The notes: generated by a model not told the origin, from the sequence alone. A DNA stretch of 64,000 nucleotides from Zobellia russellii (GCF_018728565.1 NZ_JACSOI010000001.1:310001-374000); one strand, 5' to 3'; numbered from the stretch's first letter, positions 26,609-36,640 are shown. Made by a program: numbers and translations.

Positions 26609-27469
26609 TTAGTTGTTCAACGCTTCCGCACCACCAACAATCTCCAAGATTTCGTTGGTAATTGCCGCTTGTCTTGCTTGGTTGTAAGACAACTTCAATT
26701 GATCTCTCAATTCGGTTGCGTTATCCGTTGCTTTATGCATTGCCGTCATACGAGCACCATGTTCACTGGCAAAAGAATCACGGATACCTTTGTACAATTG
26801 CGTTTTTAACGACTTAGGAATCAACTGCTCAACAATTTCTATTTTTGAAGGTTCAAAAACATAATCAGTGCTAAGGTTATCTGCCCCGGCCATAGGCACG
26901 ATAGGCAAGAACTGCTCAGTCATTACAATCTGTGTAGCAGCGTTTTTAAATTTATTGTAAACGATGTCTATACGGTCATAATTACCTGAAGTGAATTGCT
27001 CCATTAAATCTTCGGCAATGGCAGATACATTGTCAAAAGTTAAATCATCATAAAGGCTGCTATGATTTGCTATTACCTTTGAACGCTTTACCAAGAAATC
27101 ATTGGCTTTTTTACCAATGGCTACAAAATCTACCTGCTTGCCAGCATACTTTTCATTAAGCAAAATAGTACATTGCTTTAAGATGTTAGAGTTAAAAGCA
27201 CCGGCCAAACCTCTGTTTGAAGTTATAGCAACCACCAATACCTTTTTTACTTCTCTATTATCAGCATATACACTACCAGAATCAGAATCCAAGCTAGCAC
27301 TTAAACCTTGCAACAGCTCCGTAAGCTTATCGGCATAAGGTCGCATTGCAGTAATGGCATCCTGTGCTTTCTTCAACTTTGCGGCAGATACCATTTTCAT
27401 GGCACTAGTAATCTGCATCGTTGATGATACCGACGATATTCTGTTTCGTATTTCCTTTAAGTTTGCCAT
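26609..27469 (-). CDS. atpG: ATP synthase gamma subunit
   Basis: 286 residues. The central rotor shaft of F1: the N-terminal helix begins NLKEIRNRISSVSSTMQITSAMKMVSAAKLKKA and the C-terminal helix has NATELRDQLKLSYNQARQAAITNEILEIVGGAEAL, both diagnostic. Last gene of the operon, followed by a strong terminator. The usual next genes atpD and atpC (beta and epsilon) are absent here. Confidence 0.97.
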   Translation of the reverse strand: MANLKEIRNRISSVSSTMQITSAMKMVSAAKLKKAQDAITAMRPYADKLTELLQGLSASLDSDSGSVYADNREVKKVLVVAITSNRGLAGAFNSNILKQCTILLNEKYAGKQVDFVAIGKKANDFLVKRSKVIANHSSLYDDLTFDNVSAIAEDLMEQFTSGNYDRIDIVYNKFKNAATQIVMTEQFLPIVPMAGADNLSTDYVFEPSKIEIVEQLIPKSLKTQLYKGIRDSFASEHGARMTAMHKATDNATELRDQLKLSYNQARQAAITNEILEIVGGAEALNN

Positions 27470-27562
27470 TCTTTAAATAGTATTTAGTAGTGAGTGGGCC
27501 GCATCCAAGCTATGGTTTTACCCTTTAATGGTTACTTCCCACTCAATACTCTGTACTTAGTA

Positions 27563-29143
27563 CTAGTTTCTATATTTACCCGAAAGGTCTTTAGCTACCG
27601 TAGTCAACGTATCCGTTACTTCATCAGTAAGTTTACCGGACTTTAAGGTATCCAACACATCTCTGTGTTTTGCGTTCAAGAATTCCAAATAATCTCTTTC
27701 GAACTCCTTAACCTTTTCTACAGGAACATCACGCAACAAGTTCTTAGAACCTGCATAGATAATGGCTACCTGATCTTCAACCGTGTAAGGATCGTTCTGA
27801 GCTTGCTTAAGAATCTCTACGTTACGACGTCCTTTTTCAATAACGTTCAATGTAGCAGAATCCAAATCTGAACCGAACTTCGCAAAAGCTTCCAATTCAC
27901 GGAACTGAGCTTGATCCAGTTTTAATGTACCTGCAACCTTCTTCATTGATTTAATCTGAGCGTTACCACCCACACGAGATACAGAGATACCAACGTTAAT
28001 TGCCGGTCTTACCCCTTGGTTGAATAAATCCTGCTCCAAGAAAATCTGTCCGTCCGTAATAGAAATTACGTTCGTAGGAATATATGCCGATACGTCACCT
28101 GCTTGTGTTTCAATAATAGGAAGTGCCGTTAGCGAACCACCACCTTTTACCATAGGCTTCAAAACCTCAGGTAAATCGTTCATGTTCTTAGCAATTGCAT
28201 CATCATTGATAACCTTTGCAGCACGCTCCAACAATCTAGAGTGAAGGTAGAAAACGTCACCTGGGTAAGCCTCACGTCCCGGTGGTCTTCTTAAAAGAAG
28301 TGATACCTCACGATACGCAACCGCTTGCTTTGATAAATCATCATAAATAATCAAAGCTGGACGACCTGTGTCACGGAAATACTCTCCGATAGATGCACCT
28401 GCAAAAGGAGCATATACCTGCATTGGTGCAGGATCGGAAGCATTAGCAGCAACAATAGTTGTATATGCCATAGCACCTTTATCTTCTAATGTCTGCGCAA
28501 TGGCAGCAACAGTAGAGGCTTTTTGGCCAATAGCAACATATATACAAAATACCGGCTCACCAGCATCATAAAATTCTTTTTGGTTCAAAATGGTATCGAT
28601 ACAAACGGTAGTTTTACCAGTTTGACGGTCACCAATTACAAGCTCCCTCTGGCCACGGCCAACAGGAATCATTGCATCAATTGCCTTAATACCAGATTGC
28701 ATAGGCTCAGTTACCGGCTCTCTAAAGATTACACCAGGAGCTTTACGCTCTAATGGCATCTCATAAGTATCACCAGCAATAGGTCCTTTACCATCTATAG
28801 GGTTACCCAAAGTGTCTACCACACGGCCAACGATACCTTCACCTACTTTGATAGAAGCAATTCGCTGGGTACGTTTTACCGTAGCACCTTCTCCAATAGA
28901 CTTGGAATGTCCTAAAAGAACCACACCAACGTTATCTTCTTCAAGGTTAAGAACGATACCTTCAAGGCCGCCTTCGAATTCTACCAATTCCCCGTACTGG
29001 GCATTAGATAGACCGTAGACTCTGGCGATACCATCACCAACCTGCAGTACAGTTCCCACCTCATCCAATGTAGCGGTGGCTTCAAATCCTGATAATTGTT
29101 TCTTTAAAATTGCTGATACCTCAGCGGCTTTTACTCCTGCCAT
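27563..29143 (-). CDS. atpA: ATP synthase alpha subunit
   Basis: 526 residues. Non-catalytic nucleotide-binding subunit of F1. Walker A GDRQTGKT, the [31 protein letters not shown] segment and the arginine finger region ([13 protein letters not shown]) are present. It follows atpH by 55 bases and precedes atpG by 93 bases. Confidence 0.98.
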   Translation of the reverse strand: MAGVKAAEVSAILKKQLSGFEATATLDEVGTVLQVGDGIARVYGLSNAQYGELVEFEGGLEGIVLNLEEDNVGVVLLGHSKSIGEGATVKRTQRIASIKVGEGIVGRVVDTLGNPIDGKGPIAGDTYEMPLERKAPGVIFREPVTEPMQSGIKAIDAMIPVGRGQRELVIGDRQTGKTTVCIDTILNQKEFYDAGEPVFCIYVAIGQKASTVAAIAQTLEDKGAMAYTTIVAANASDPAPMQVYAPFAGASIGEYFRDTGRPALIIYDDLSKQAVAYREVSLLLRRPPGREAYPGDVFYLHSRLLERAAKVINDDAIAKNMNDLPEVLKPMVKGGGSLTALPIIETQAGDVSAYIPTNVISITDGQIFLEQDLFNQGVRPAINVGISVSRVGGNAQIKSMKKVAGTLKLDQAQFRELEAFAKFGSDLDSATLNVIEKGRRNVEILKQAQNDPYTVEDQVAIIYAGSKNLLRDVPVEKVKEFERDYLEFLNAKHRDVLDTLKSGKLTDEVTDTLTTVAKDLSGKYRN

Positions 29144-29198
29144 TTTTATAGATATAAGACCTAGAACTTAAGAAATACATCCTAAGCCCTTGTTATTA

Positions 29199-29738
29199 TT
29201 ATAAACTACTTGTAAACTCTCGTTTAATATTATTCAATTTGTTTGAAATGCTAGCGTCATATTGCAAATCGCCAACACGCAATACAAATCCTCCAACAAT
29301 GCTTTCATCAATTTTATTCTCGATGGTAACGGCATTACCGGTTATCTGAGCTATTTGCTTAAGAACTTTCTTTTCAAGGTCTGCGCTTAACGGCACAGCG
29401 GTAGTAACGTAAGCCACTCCTTCTCCTTTCAAATCTTCATTAAGAATAATATACTTTAAAGCAACCTCGTTTAAAATAGATATTCTTTTGTTCGCAGCAA
29501 GCGTATTGATTACACCAAGGGTAATTTGATCACTGCCTTCAAATACAGCGGCCAAAGCTTTTTTCTTGGTTTCCCCATTTACTACGGGACTCGCCAACAT
29601 TGCTCTCAACTCCTTACTATCGGCAATAGTTGCCACAACCGAACGCATGTCTTTCTCAACTGCACTCGTAGCCTTGTTTTGAACCGCTAGGTCCAAGACT
29701 GCTTTTGCGTAACGTATTGCTGCTCTAGAATCGCTCAT
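29199..29738 (-). CDS. atpH: ATP synthase delta subunit
   Basis: 179 residues. Peripheral stalk subunit (OSCP-like): N-terminal helical bundle starting SRAAIRYAKAVLDLAVQ and the conserved C-terminal IENKIDESIVGGFVLRVGDLQYDASISNKLNNIKREF. Joins the b-subunit stalk to the top of F1. Position between atpF and atpA is standard. Confidence 0.95.
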   Translation of the reverse strand: MSDSRAAIRYAKAVLDLAVQNKATSAVEKDMRSVVATIADSKELRAMLASPVVNGETKKKALAAVFEGSDQITLGVINTLAANKRISILNEVALKYIILNEDLKGEGVAYVTTAVPLSADLEKKVLKQIAQITGNAVTIENKIDESIVGGFVLRVGDLQYDASISNKLNNIKREFTSSL

Positions 29739-29804
29739 CTTTTATTTTGTTTTATTGTCCTGTTGCGCAAAAACCATTGGCACAACAAAGAGCAATATAG
29801 CTAC

Positions 29805-30305
29805 TTAATTCAATTTAACATCACCCAACATACTTTCAACCAACTTTAATTGTTGGTCCTTGTTGGATAGTTGTTCTTTTAAAACCTTCTCTGCAATCTC
29901 TACAGAAAGTTCAGCTACCTGATTTTTAATATCGGCAACAGCAGCTTTCTTTTCGCTTTCAATAGCAGCTTGAGCTTGCTTCAACATTTTATCGCCTTCT
30001 ACTTTAGCCTGCTCTTTAGAATCCGAAATCATCTTATCTTTGATTTCACGAGCTTCTTTTAACATAGCCTCACGCTCTGCACGGGCCTCTTTTAATAACT
30101 TATCATTATCAGCCTGCAAGTTCTGCATTTCTGCACGCGCTTTTTCAGCAGCCTCCAATGCACCATGAATACCTTCTTCACGTTCGTTCAAAGAAGTCAA
30201 GATCGGTTTCCATGCAAATTTCACCAATAGGAAAATCAACCCTAACAATAATATTGTCTGAACTACGAAAAGGCCTGGCGAGAAATCGTTTAATAAAGTT
30301 TCCAT
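29805..30305 (-). CDS. atpF: ATP synthase b subunit
   Basis: 166 residues. One membrane helix near the N-terminus (about 9-28, GLFVVQTILLLGLIFLLVKF) followed by KPILTSLNEREEGI and a long charged helix that forms the stator. Alanine- and lysine/glutamate-rich repeats are typical. No second b or b' gene is present, so the stalk is a homodimer. Confidence 0.95.
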   Translation of the reverse strand: METLLNDFSPGLFVVQTILLLGLIFLLVKFAWKPILTSLNEREEGIHGALEAAEKARAEMQNLQADNDKLLKEARAEREAMLKEAREIKDKMISDSKEQAKVEGDKMLKQAQAAIESEKKAAVADIKNQVAELSVEIAEKVLKEQLSNKDQQLKLVESMLGDVKLN

Positions 30306-30393
30306 ATATAATATTACCTTAAAATTCTAAACTTGATTAAAACATTTCCTGCAACCAACCGTTGCAGGAAAATGTCTTTGGGTTTTGTAGTTC

Positions 30394-30600
<207 letters not shown>

Positions 30601-30620
30601 TTAAATTAAAAAACTCTCTT

Positions 30621-31799
30621 TTAGATGAAATCCCCTCTAACGTCTTCCGCATCCGGAATTTCATGTCCGTTTGCATCGTGCTCATGCTCATGGTCGTGTT
30701 CCGCAACAGCCATACCAATAAACAATGCCGATAACATGGTAAAAATATAAGCCTGCAAAAAGGCGACCAACACCTCTATCAATGTAATGAAAAACGATAG
30801 TACCAACGACAAGATTGTAGCTCCCCCGACGGTAAGGCTCTCCTTAAGTGTAAACATGATCGCAATTAGACTCATTACTACAATGTGTCCTGCAGATATG
30901 TTCGCGAACAAACGCACCAACAATGAAAATGGCTTGATTACAAAAGCTCCGGCCAATTCTATAATAGCAAGAACAGGTCTGATCAAAACAGGAACACCCG
31001 GCATCCACAACATGTGCATCCAGTAATCTTTGTTTCCGCTAAACGTATAGATAATTAAAGTGAAAATTGCCAAAGCAGCGGTAACGGCCAACTGACCGGT
31101 TACATTGAAACCTAACGGAGTTAAACCTAAAAGGTTCAAAATCCATATAAAGAAAAACACGGTTAAAAGGTATCCTGTAAATTTTCTGTATTTTTTCTCG
31201 CCAATGTTTGGCTTAGCAATTTCATCCCTAACATAAATTACCAAAGGCTCCAAAACTCTACCGAATCCTGTAGGTACTTTTTTGCTAGCATATTGTTTGG
31301 CCAATGAAGAGAATGCCCAAAGCATTAAAAGTCCAACCAATAAAATTCCGAAAACACTTTTAGTGATTGAAAAATCCAAAACCTTAGCTGCATTTTCTGC
31401 ATGGTGATGTTCATCAAATTGAACCTCGGAAGCTCCCGCATTTAACTCATAAATCTTGCCGTGAAGCTTTACGAATTTGGATCCACCTTTCTCTACTATA
31501 ACCTTTCCGGCATCGTCATGATGAAATTCAGAAGACATGAAAGTCACCAACCCATTGCTAGACCAAAGAATGATCGGCAATGGAAAGCCTACATGCTTAC
31601 GCTCGCCATTGTCTCCCGTATATGAAAACAAATGAAAATCATGAGCATCTTTAATGTGGTGCAAAATGTATGCATTCACTTCATCTTTTGTGTCTACCGC
31701 CCCTTCATCACCTCCTTCAGAGAATGCAAAACCCTGAAGAGAAATGCATAGTGTACAAAGTAAAACTAGTGTTCTGATCATTTTTGAAACTTCCTTCAT
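30621..31799 (-). CDS. atpB: ATP synthase a subunit, extended form
   Basis: 392 residues, about 120 more than the Escherichia coli protein. It begins with a signal-peptide-like segment (MIRTLVLLCTLCISLQGFAFS after MKEVSK; ATG at 31781 is an alternative start), then a periplasmic domain of about 110 residues rich in His and Asp. The five or six helices of subunit a follow, with the essential arginine in LLVRLFANISAGHIV. The C-terminus is a histidine/glutamate/aspartate tail (AEHDHEHEHDANGHE). Such long a subunits are usual in Bacteroidota. It is preceded by its own promoter at 31838-31867. Confidence 0.95.
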   Translation of the reverse strand: MKEVSKMIRTLVLLCTLCISLQGFAFSEGGDEGAVDTKDEVNAYILHHIKDAHDFHLFSYTGDNGERKHVGFPLPIILWSSNGLVTFMSSEFHHDDAGKVIVEKGGSKFVKLHGKIYELNAGASEVQFDEHHHAENAAKVLDFSITKSVFGILLVGLLMLWAFSSLAKQYASKKVPTGFGRVLEPLVIYVRDEIAKPNIGEKKYRKFTGYLLTVFFFIWILNLLGLTPLGFNVTGQLAVTAALAIFTLIIYTFSGNKDYWMHMLWMPGVPVLIRPVLAIIELAGAFVIKPFSLLVRLFANISAGHIVVMSLIAIMFTLKESLTVGGATILSLVLSFFITLIEVLVAFLQAYIFTMLSALFIGMAVAEHDHEHEHDANGHEIPDAEDVRGDFI

Positions 31800-31837
31800 T
31801 ATTTTTTATCAAAAAATTATGCTCCTGAAATTTTGCG

Positions 31838-31867
31838 CAAAAGTAGGTAATCTTGCCGTAATACAAA
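31838..31867 (-). promoter_or_regulatory. Internal promoter before atpB
   Basis: On the minus strand TTTG (31864-31867), 18-base spacer, TACTTTTG (31838-31845): both elements match. It lies in the 95-base gap after the small membrane protein gene, 38 bases before the atpB ATG, and would allow atpBEFHAG to be made without the upstream sprE-bactofilin part. Confidence 0.65.
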
Positions 31868-31894
31868 GCATTTTTATTCCATAAAATTTTGAAA

Positions 31895-32281
31895 CTATCT
31901 ACGCTGCATAATTTTTGAAACAAAAAAGACTTCCAAGCCTAAAAAAACAAACACGGGAATTAAAAGTGAAGCCCTGTAAAATCTCGGTAAATACTGATCT
32001 CCCATAAGTTGTGGGTAGCACATAGCAGTATAAGCGGCAATTTTAAATACTAAAAGCCCGATATAAATAAAACCCAATTGAACAAAAACTTTTTCGTTTT
32101 TGGAGAGCAGTTGAAAGGCAATAATTACCGATAAAGAGAAAATAAAATGAAAGATATAGGCTTTTTTGAGCAGTGCCCTAAAGTCCAAATTAGTATCTGC
32201 CAATAAAAACTGATGTAGAAAAAAAGAAGTCGTGCCCACCAAAATGAACACGACTATATATTGTACTATTTGCTTTATCAA
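31895..32281 (-). CDS. Small membrane protein between atpZ and atpB (AtpI-like position)
   Basis: 128 residues with four predicted membrane helices (about 5-25, 42-60, 67-88, 103-122). It sits where atpI is found in other ATP synthase operons and probably helps c-ring assembly or is a flavobacterial replacement; I believe it belongs to the family named DUF6168, from memory only. Two bases separate it from atpZ, so the pair is co-translated. Confidence 0.65.
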   Translation of the reverse strand: MIKQIVQYIVVFILVGTTSFFLHQFLLADTNLDFRALLKKAYIFHFIFSLSVIIAFQLLSKNEKVFVQLGFIYIGLLVFKIAAYTAMCYPQLMGDQYLPRFYRASLLIPVFVFLGLEVFFVSKIMQRR

Positions 32282-32283
32282 TG

Positions 32284-32508
32284 TTACTTATTTAATGTGA
32301 TCACTTTTTTGATGACGATATACATTGACAAAAATACGGCAAGTAAAGTAAATGTATCCTCTAGAAACGTTTTTTCAAACTTTACATCTAACCAGGCCCC
32401 CAAAAGATTGCCTAAATAGATAGTAGCACCCATTTGTATGGCAATACCCGAAAAACTGGCCGCAGTACGTATTAAATTTGAATCATTATGAGGCTTTTGC
32501 TGGCTCAT
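32284..32508 (-). CDS. AtpZ/AtpI family protein
   Basis: 74 residues with two membrane helices (about 17-37 and 47-68). The segment FSGIAIQMGATIYLGNLLGAWLD is the family signature. These proteins assist assembly of the c ring or ion supply. Its start overlaps the bactofilin gene by 23 bases, tying the ATP synthase genes to the cytoskeletal and secretion genes upstream. Confidence 0.85.
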   Translation of the reverse strand: MSQQKPHNDSNLIRTAASFSGIAIQMGATIYLGNLLGAWLDVKFEKTFLEDTFTLLAVFLSMYIVIKKVITLNK

Positions 32509-32935
32509 TGCTCGTACTAGAACTGTTGCTTAACGATGATTTAAAGCTACTTGAAGAACTGTTCAAAGAACCACCTTTACCTTTCATGGTACAGGAAGCA
32601 TTGAACGTAGCTCCGGGCTCAACCGCCAATTTGGTTACCGAAACGGTACCTTCTATTACCGCAGAAGACTTTAATGAAAGTAAATCGGACACTAAAAGTT
32701 CGCCATTAAAGCTTCCCTCAATATCAGCATTTACACATTCTACTTTGCCATGAATATAGCCATCCTTACCAATAACTACCTTACCGGTAGTTTTTACGTT
32801 ACCGTCTAATTTTCCATCGATTCTAAAATCTGCTTCAGATTCTATATCACCTTTAATTTTTGTGTGCTTGGAAATTCTGTTAGGTTGTGCGCCAATTTCG
32901 TTCATAGTTCTTGGTTTTTTGTTGTCAGAAAACAT
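32486..32935 (-). CDS. Bactofilin (polymer-forming cytoskeletal protein)
   Basis: 149 residues. The central domain (about 20-115) shows the repeating beta-helix pattern (GDIESEADFRIDGKLDGNVKTTGKVVIGKDGYIHGKV) of bactofilins, which self-assemble into filaments without nucleotides and help position cell-envelope machines. A serine/asparagine-rich disordered tail follows. It starts 3 bases after the sprE stop and overlaps atpZ by 23 bases. Confidence 0.9.
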   Translation of the reverse strand: MFSDNKKPRTMNEIGAQPNRISKHTKIKGDIESEADFRIDGKLDGNVKTTGKVVIGKDGYIHGKVECVNADIEGSFNGELLVSDLLSLKSSAVIEGTVSVTKLAVEPGATFNASCTMKGKGGSLNSSSSSFKSSLSNSSSTSNEPAKAS

Positions 32936-32938
32936 TTT

Positions 32939-35494
32939 TTAAGGTTTTGGGGTTAAAATTTGATTTTTATAAGATTGTAGGTTTTTATGTACCTGTATTA
33001 TTTTATAGTTAGTAGATAAAATTACAAAATTCTCATTCTCAATAAGGTAATCCTTGTTAAACTTTATAAGTTCGGCAAAGCCCAACGCATAATCTTTGGA
33101 TTTAAAGCCGTGTACAACCACAAATTGGTCTTCTAAGGTATAGATATCTTTTGAAACCACATTCTTATAACGCAAGTCTATAATGGCATCTTCCAGAGCT
33201 TTCTTCACCCTTTTGGCAATTTCATCGTTACTTCGTCTAAACGGAAAAACCACTTTCCAGTTGCCGGTACCCGACGACCCTAGCTCAGTTGAAAATTCCT
33301 TAACGGCCAATTTTGGAAGTTGTTCCGCAACCATTTGCTCTGCCTTTTTACCTTCCGGATTATTAGGGTAGGTTAGGGCAACATAGTTTAAAGCTTCTTC
33401 AAAAGGTTCGAATCCGTTTAGCCTCCCAATGGCATTGGCCTTCAACATTTCAAATTTGGGAACTATTGGGTCTCCCGTATATTTCTCTATATTTTCCTCT
33501 GCGCCGGTAATGGTCTCCAAAAACCTTTGCTCTCTGTATTTGCGGTATAAAGCCGCGTACCGTGCATCTGGGCTATCTGCATCATCTTCTAGGACCGCCC
33601 TAGGATTCAGTATAATTTCCGCATAGCGGGAATCTCCGTGATTGGTCAGAATGTTTTCTTTCATTGAAGCCAAAAGCGGACTGCCTTCTTCTTCGTAAAT
33701 TTTGTAAAGGTTGTATTTAGACGGAAGAATTAATCTTTCCTCTGGTTCCGAATCCAACACATTTTCCAACTTAGCAGCTGCTAGAAGGTTCTCTTTAAAT
33801 TTCTCTTTGTAAATCAGTCCCAATTGATAATTGGCAAAATTTCTTTCGTTCTTTAAACTATCTATTACCGCAACATCCGTAGGTACACGATTTAAATAAT
33901 AATCCAAGGAGAATTTTTCATCCTCACCAACTTCACCTGCAATGCTATCATTTGCGGCAAGGGCATCATCTGTAGTTTCTTGAGGCAGTGTCCTCTTTTT
34001 ATTGCTCCACCTCCAATCATCTTCCAATTCCCTTTTGCCCCATCGTTGAACGAAGTCGTTCTTACCGTACCCCAAGCTTGTAAGGTTGTAAAAGTAGAAT
34101 TTACCTTTGTTCTCCTTACCTCCCTTGCTCTTGGCAAACTCCGCAAAACCGGAGGCTATTCTTCTTTCTTCTTTCTTGGCCGCAGCATCTTTTGCAGCCT
34201 GTAATTTGGCTATATGATCTTCAAAATAGGCTTTACGCTCTGTTAAAGGCAGATTATAAAGGGTAATGATGCTATCTGTATGCTGGGCAATATCCTCATA
34301 TTTAATAACGTCCTCAAGGTTATCCAATTTTTTCTTGGTAGACCTAAATTTCTTTGTATTCTCATCCAGATTAGGAATAACACTATCATAGTACGCCCCA
34401 GCAAGCCTGTATTCATTCTTGTCAAAATTGTATTCTGCCAAGTTTTCATAATTCAGAGCATTCAATTTGGGCTCGTTCTGCGTAGCGCGAAGCGATTTAT
34501 TAAAATACACAATAGCCATACTATCATTTTCTTGCTCTAAATGATACTCGGCAACCTGACGGTAGATGATATCCAGAAAAGGACGATTCTCTCGGTTCTC
34601 TTCCAAATCCGTCAAATATTCAAGCATTTCTTCGCTGTTTTCAGAAGTAATCTGGGTATTCCTAATCTTCTGAATTTCCGCATTGATCATATACACCCTT
34701 GGCGACCTTCTATTCAAGGCAATAACTTTATCAAAAGCATAATTGGCACTGTCCTTATGCCCAATTTGATTGTACAACTGACCAATAATGTAATAGTAGC
34801 GGCCTTTCTCCTTATTCTTCTTTGTATAGTGAGAAGCAACTTTTAAGTGCTGTACGGCCGTATCAAGTACCTTTTCATTTATATAGGCCTGTGCGATCAT
34901 AGCACGTGCATCTGCATATTCCTGATCTGTAAGCTGTTCAAACTTTAGTAGGCGTTTTAGATTTTTAATGGCCAATTCTTCATTCTCCAGGCGAATGTTC
35001 ACCTTCTCCCGCCATATATGCGCCTCGTTCAGTTTATCGCTATAATCGTACTTTTTAATTATGTAGTTAAAGGCTTCAAGTGCCGGCATATAACGCTGAT
35101 CAAAATAACGTGCCTTGCCCAAAAGAAGAAAAGCTTCGTCCGTTTGCGGATTGCGCTCAATATCTTTGATATCCATACTGTGCTTCTGTATGGCTTTCGT
35201 TGCTTTTTCTTCGGCTATGATAAAATTGGGATTGTTATCTTCCGAATCTAATTTGATGTCTTCCGTGACTTCTAGACGCTCAATGGGCAGAATTTCCCAA
35301 TAATCATCATGGTAATTAAGATTAAGCTCTTCCCTTCCTTCTTCAAAAGCGATATTACCATTGTACAGTGTGTTGTACTTGGTATTGAGCGCATGCCAAT
35401 TACGATTGACGAACGCGTCTTTCTTGGTGGAACAAGCATTTGAAATGATGGCCCCCAGAATAGAAAATATGATAAGTTTATAGTGCAGCTTCAA
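32939..35494 (-). CDS. sprE: Type IX secretion/gliding lipoprotein SprE (PorW)
   Basis: 851 residues from a TTG start; the only start-like codons before the signal peptide are TTG (35494) and ATT one codon earlier. Lipobox Cys21 (ISNACSTKKD), then many TPR-like helical repeats and a C-terminal ferredoxin-like part (VVHGFKSKDYALGFAELIK). The N-terminus (NRNWHALNTKYNTLYNGNIAFEEG) is diagnostic for SprE/PorW, required for type IX secretion and gliding in Flavobacterium and Porphyromonas. It heads the run that continues into bactofilin and ATP synthase genes. No -7 box is seen upstream. Confidence 0.9.
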   Translation of the reverse strand: MKLHYKLIIFSILGAIISNACSTKKDAFVNRNWHALNTKYNTLYNGNIAFEEGREELNLNYHDDYWEILPIERLEVTEDIKLDSEDNNPNFIIAEEKATKAIQKHSMDIKDIERNPQTDEAFLLLGKARYFDQRYMPALEAFNYIIKKYDYSDKLNEAHIWREKVNIRLENEELAIKNLKRLLKFEQLTDQEYADARAMIAQAYINEKVLDTAVQHLKVASHYTKKNKEKGRYYYIIGQLYNQIGHKDSANYAFDKVIALNRRSPRVYMINAEIQKIRNTQITSENSEEMLEYLTDLEENRENRPFLDIIYRQVAEYHLEQENDSMAIVYFNKSLRATQNEPKLNALNYENLAEYNFDKNEYRLAGAYYDSVIPNLDENTKKFRSTKKKLDNLEDVIKYEDIAQHTDSIITLYNLPLTERKAYFEDHIAKLQAAKDAAAKKEERRIASGFAEFAKSKGGKENKGKFYFYNLTSLGYGKNDFVQRWGKRELEDDWRWSNKKRTLPQETTDDALAANDSIAGEVGEDEKFSLDYYLNRVPTDVAVIDSLKNERNFANYQLGLIYKEKFKENLLAAAKLENVLDSEPEERLILPSKYNLYKIYEEEGSPLLASMKENILTNHGDSRYAEIILNPRAVLEDDADSPDARYAALYRKYREQRFLETITGAEENIEKYTGDPIVPKFEMLKANAIGRLNGFEPFEEALNYVALTYPNNPEGKKAEQMVAEQLPKLAVKEFSTELGSSGTGNWKVVFPFRRSNDEIAKRVKKALEDAIIDLRYKNVVSKDIYTLEDQFVVVHGFKSKDYALGFAELIKFNKDYLIENENFVILSTNYKIIQVHKNLQSYKNQILTPKP

Positions 35495-35911
35495 AATTGT
35501 ATATCTACGTACTTTACTTTAACTAAAAAAGAACGGTATTATTATGCAGTTGGTCGATAAAAAGTTTAGGGTTCGGGCTTTACCTGTGGAAACAAAAATA
35601 TGATATTCTAAACTAGGTCTCTTTTTAGTTCTTGACAATTCTTTAATGAACCGGGTAAGAATTACTTTATCCAATTAAGAATTGCATGTTCGTTTTATAG
35701 CTTCTCTATTTTCTAAATAAAGAGTATAAAATTAAAGTAGCAGGATTTATTTTTCACAGACTAAGTAGTTTGTAAACGCTCTTTTCATCGATAAACCTCT
35801 GGTTTTATTACTACTTAACAGACAAAAAACGCAAATTAACGACATCTTCTAGCACTCGTTGTAGTGTTGAAAAACTAAAAATAGACTAGGCAGTCGGTTT
35901 TAAAAAAGAAA
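35495..35911. other. Gene-free stretch between sprE and the ABC ATPase gene
   Basis: 417 bases, AT-rich, on the 5' side of sprE and the 3' side of the ABC gene (both leftward). It contains the second copy of the dispersed motif pair and an extra dyad at 35756-35773. I see no ORF of note, no tRNA and no terminator with a T-run. Confidence 0.5.
35756..35898. repeat. Dispersed intergenic motif pair, copy 2, with an extra dyad
   Basis: TTTTCATCGATAAA (35782-35795) and AGACTAGGCAGTCGGT (35883-35898) repeat the motifs at 17181-17252, here 117 bases end to end instead of 72. In addition ACAGACTA-ag-TAGTTTGT (35756-35773) is a near-perfect dyad with a related core. The last motif lies 13 bases beyond the stop of the ABC gene. 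Confidence 0.45.
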
Positions 35912-36640
35912 CTAAGACACCGGAATATCTTCTTTAGGAGTATCTTTTCCGCTAAAAAACAGCTCCAATTCCTTTAAAGTGGCTTCAGAAGTTTCAATAT
36001 CCTTTACAATTTCTCCCTTGTTCAGAACTACAATGCGCTCACATACTTCGGTTACGTGCATAAGGTCATGACTAGAGACCAAAACCGTAACTCCTTGTTT
36101 TGCCGCCAAGTCTTTGATAATGTTTTTCAACCGTATTTGGGTGGTAGGGTCTAGGTTCGCAAAAGGTTCATCCAAAACAACTACTTCCGGATTACCTATA
36201 AATGAAGCCACAATACCCGCTTTCTTTTGGTTCCCTTTTGAGAGGTCTCGCAAATATTTTTTCTGGTTCAAGATTTCACCATGAAAAAAATCTTCAAAAT
36301 TGGTTAGTAGTGCGTCTATATCCGCCTTGTTTTGGTTCCGCAATTCCCCAATAAAATAGAAATATTCTTCTGGCGTTAAATACCCGATTAAAAAGCTCTC
36401 ATCAATAAAAGAAGATGTATTGGTTTTCCAAGCTTCACTTTGGTTTACCTGTACACCATTGTTTATAATATGACCGGTAGTGGGCACTATTAAATCCAAC
36501 AAAAGGCTAAAGAAAGTGGTCTTGCCGGCCCCATTGTTGCCAACTAGTCCAAAGCTCTGTCCTTTTGGTATTTCTAAATTGTTAATATTCAACACGGCTT
36601 TGCCAACGTACTTCTTAGTAAGGTTTTCAACTGATATCAT
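35912..36640 (-). CDS. ABC transporter ATP-binding protein
   Basis: 242 residues. Walker A GNNGAGKTT, signature-like LSKGNQKK (in place of LSGGQ, as in many CcmA/NatA-type exporters), Walker B VVVLDEPFANLD and the switch histidine in LVSSHD. Pairs with the DUF5687 membrane protein encoded 53 bases upstream. Substrate unknown. Confidence 0.92.
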   Translation of the reverse strand: MISVENLTKKYVGKAVLNINNLEIPKGQSFGLVGNNGAGKTTFFSLLLDLIVPTTGHIINNGVQVNQSEAWKTNTSSFIDESFLIGYLTPEEYFYFIGELRNQNKADIDALLTNFEDFFHGEILNQKKYLRDLSKGNQKKAGIVASFIGNPEVVVLDEPFANLDPTTQIRLKNIIKDLAAKQGVTVLVSSHDLMHVTEVCERIVVLNKGEIVKDIETSEATLKELELFFSGKDTPKEDIPVS

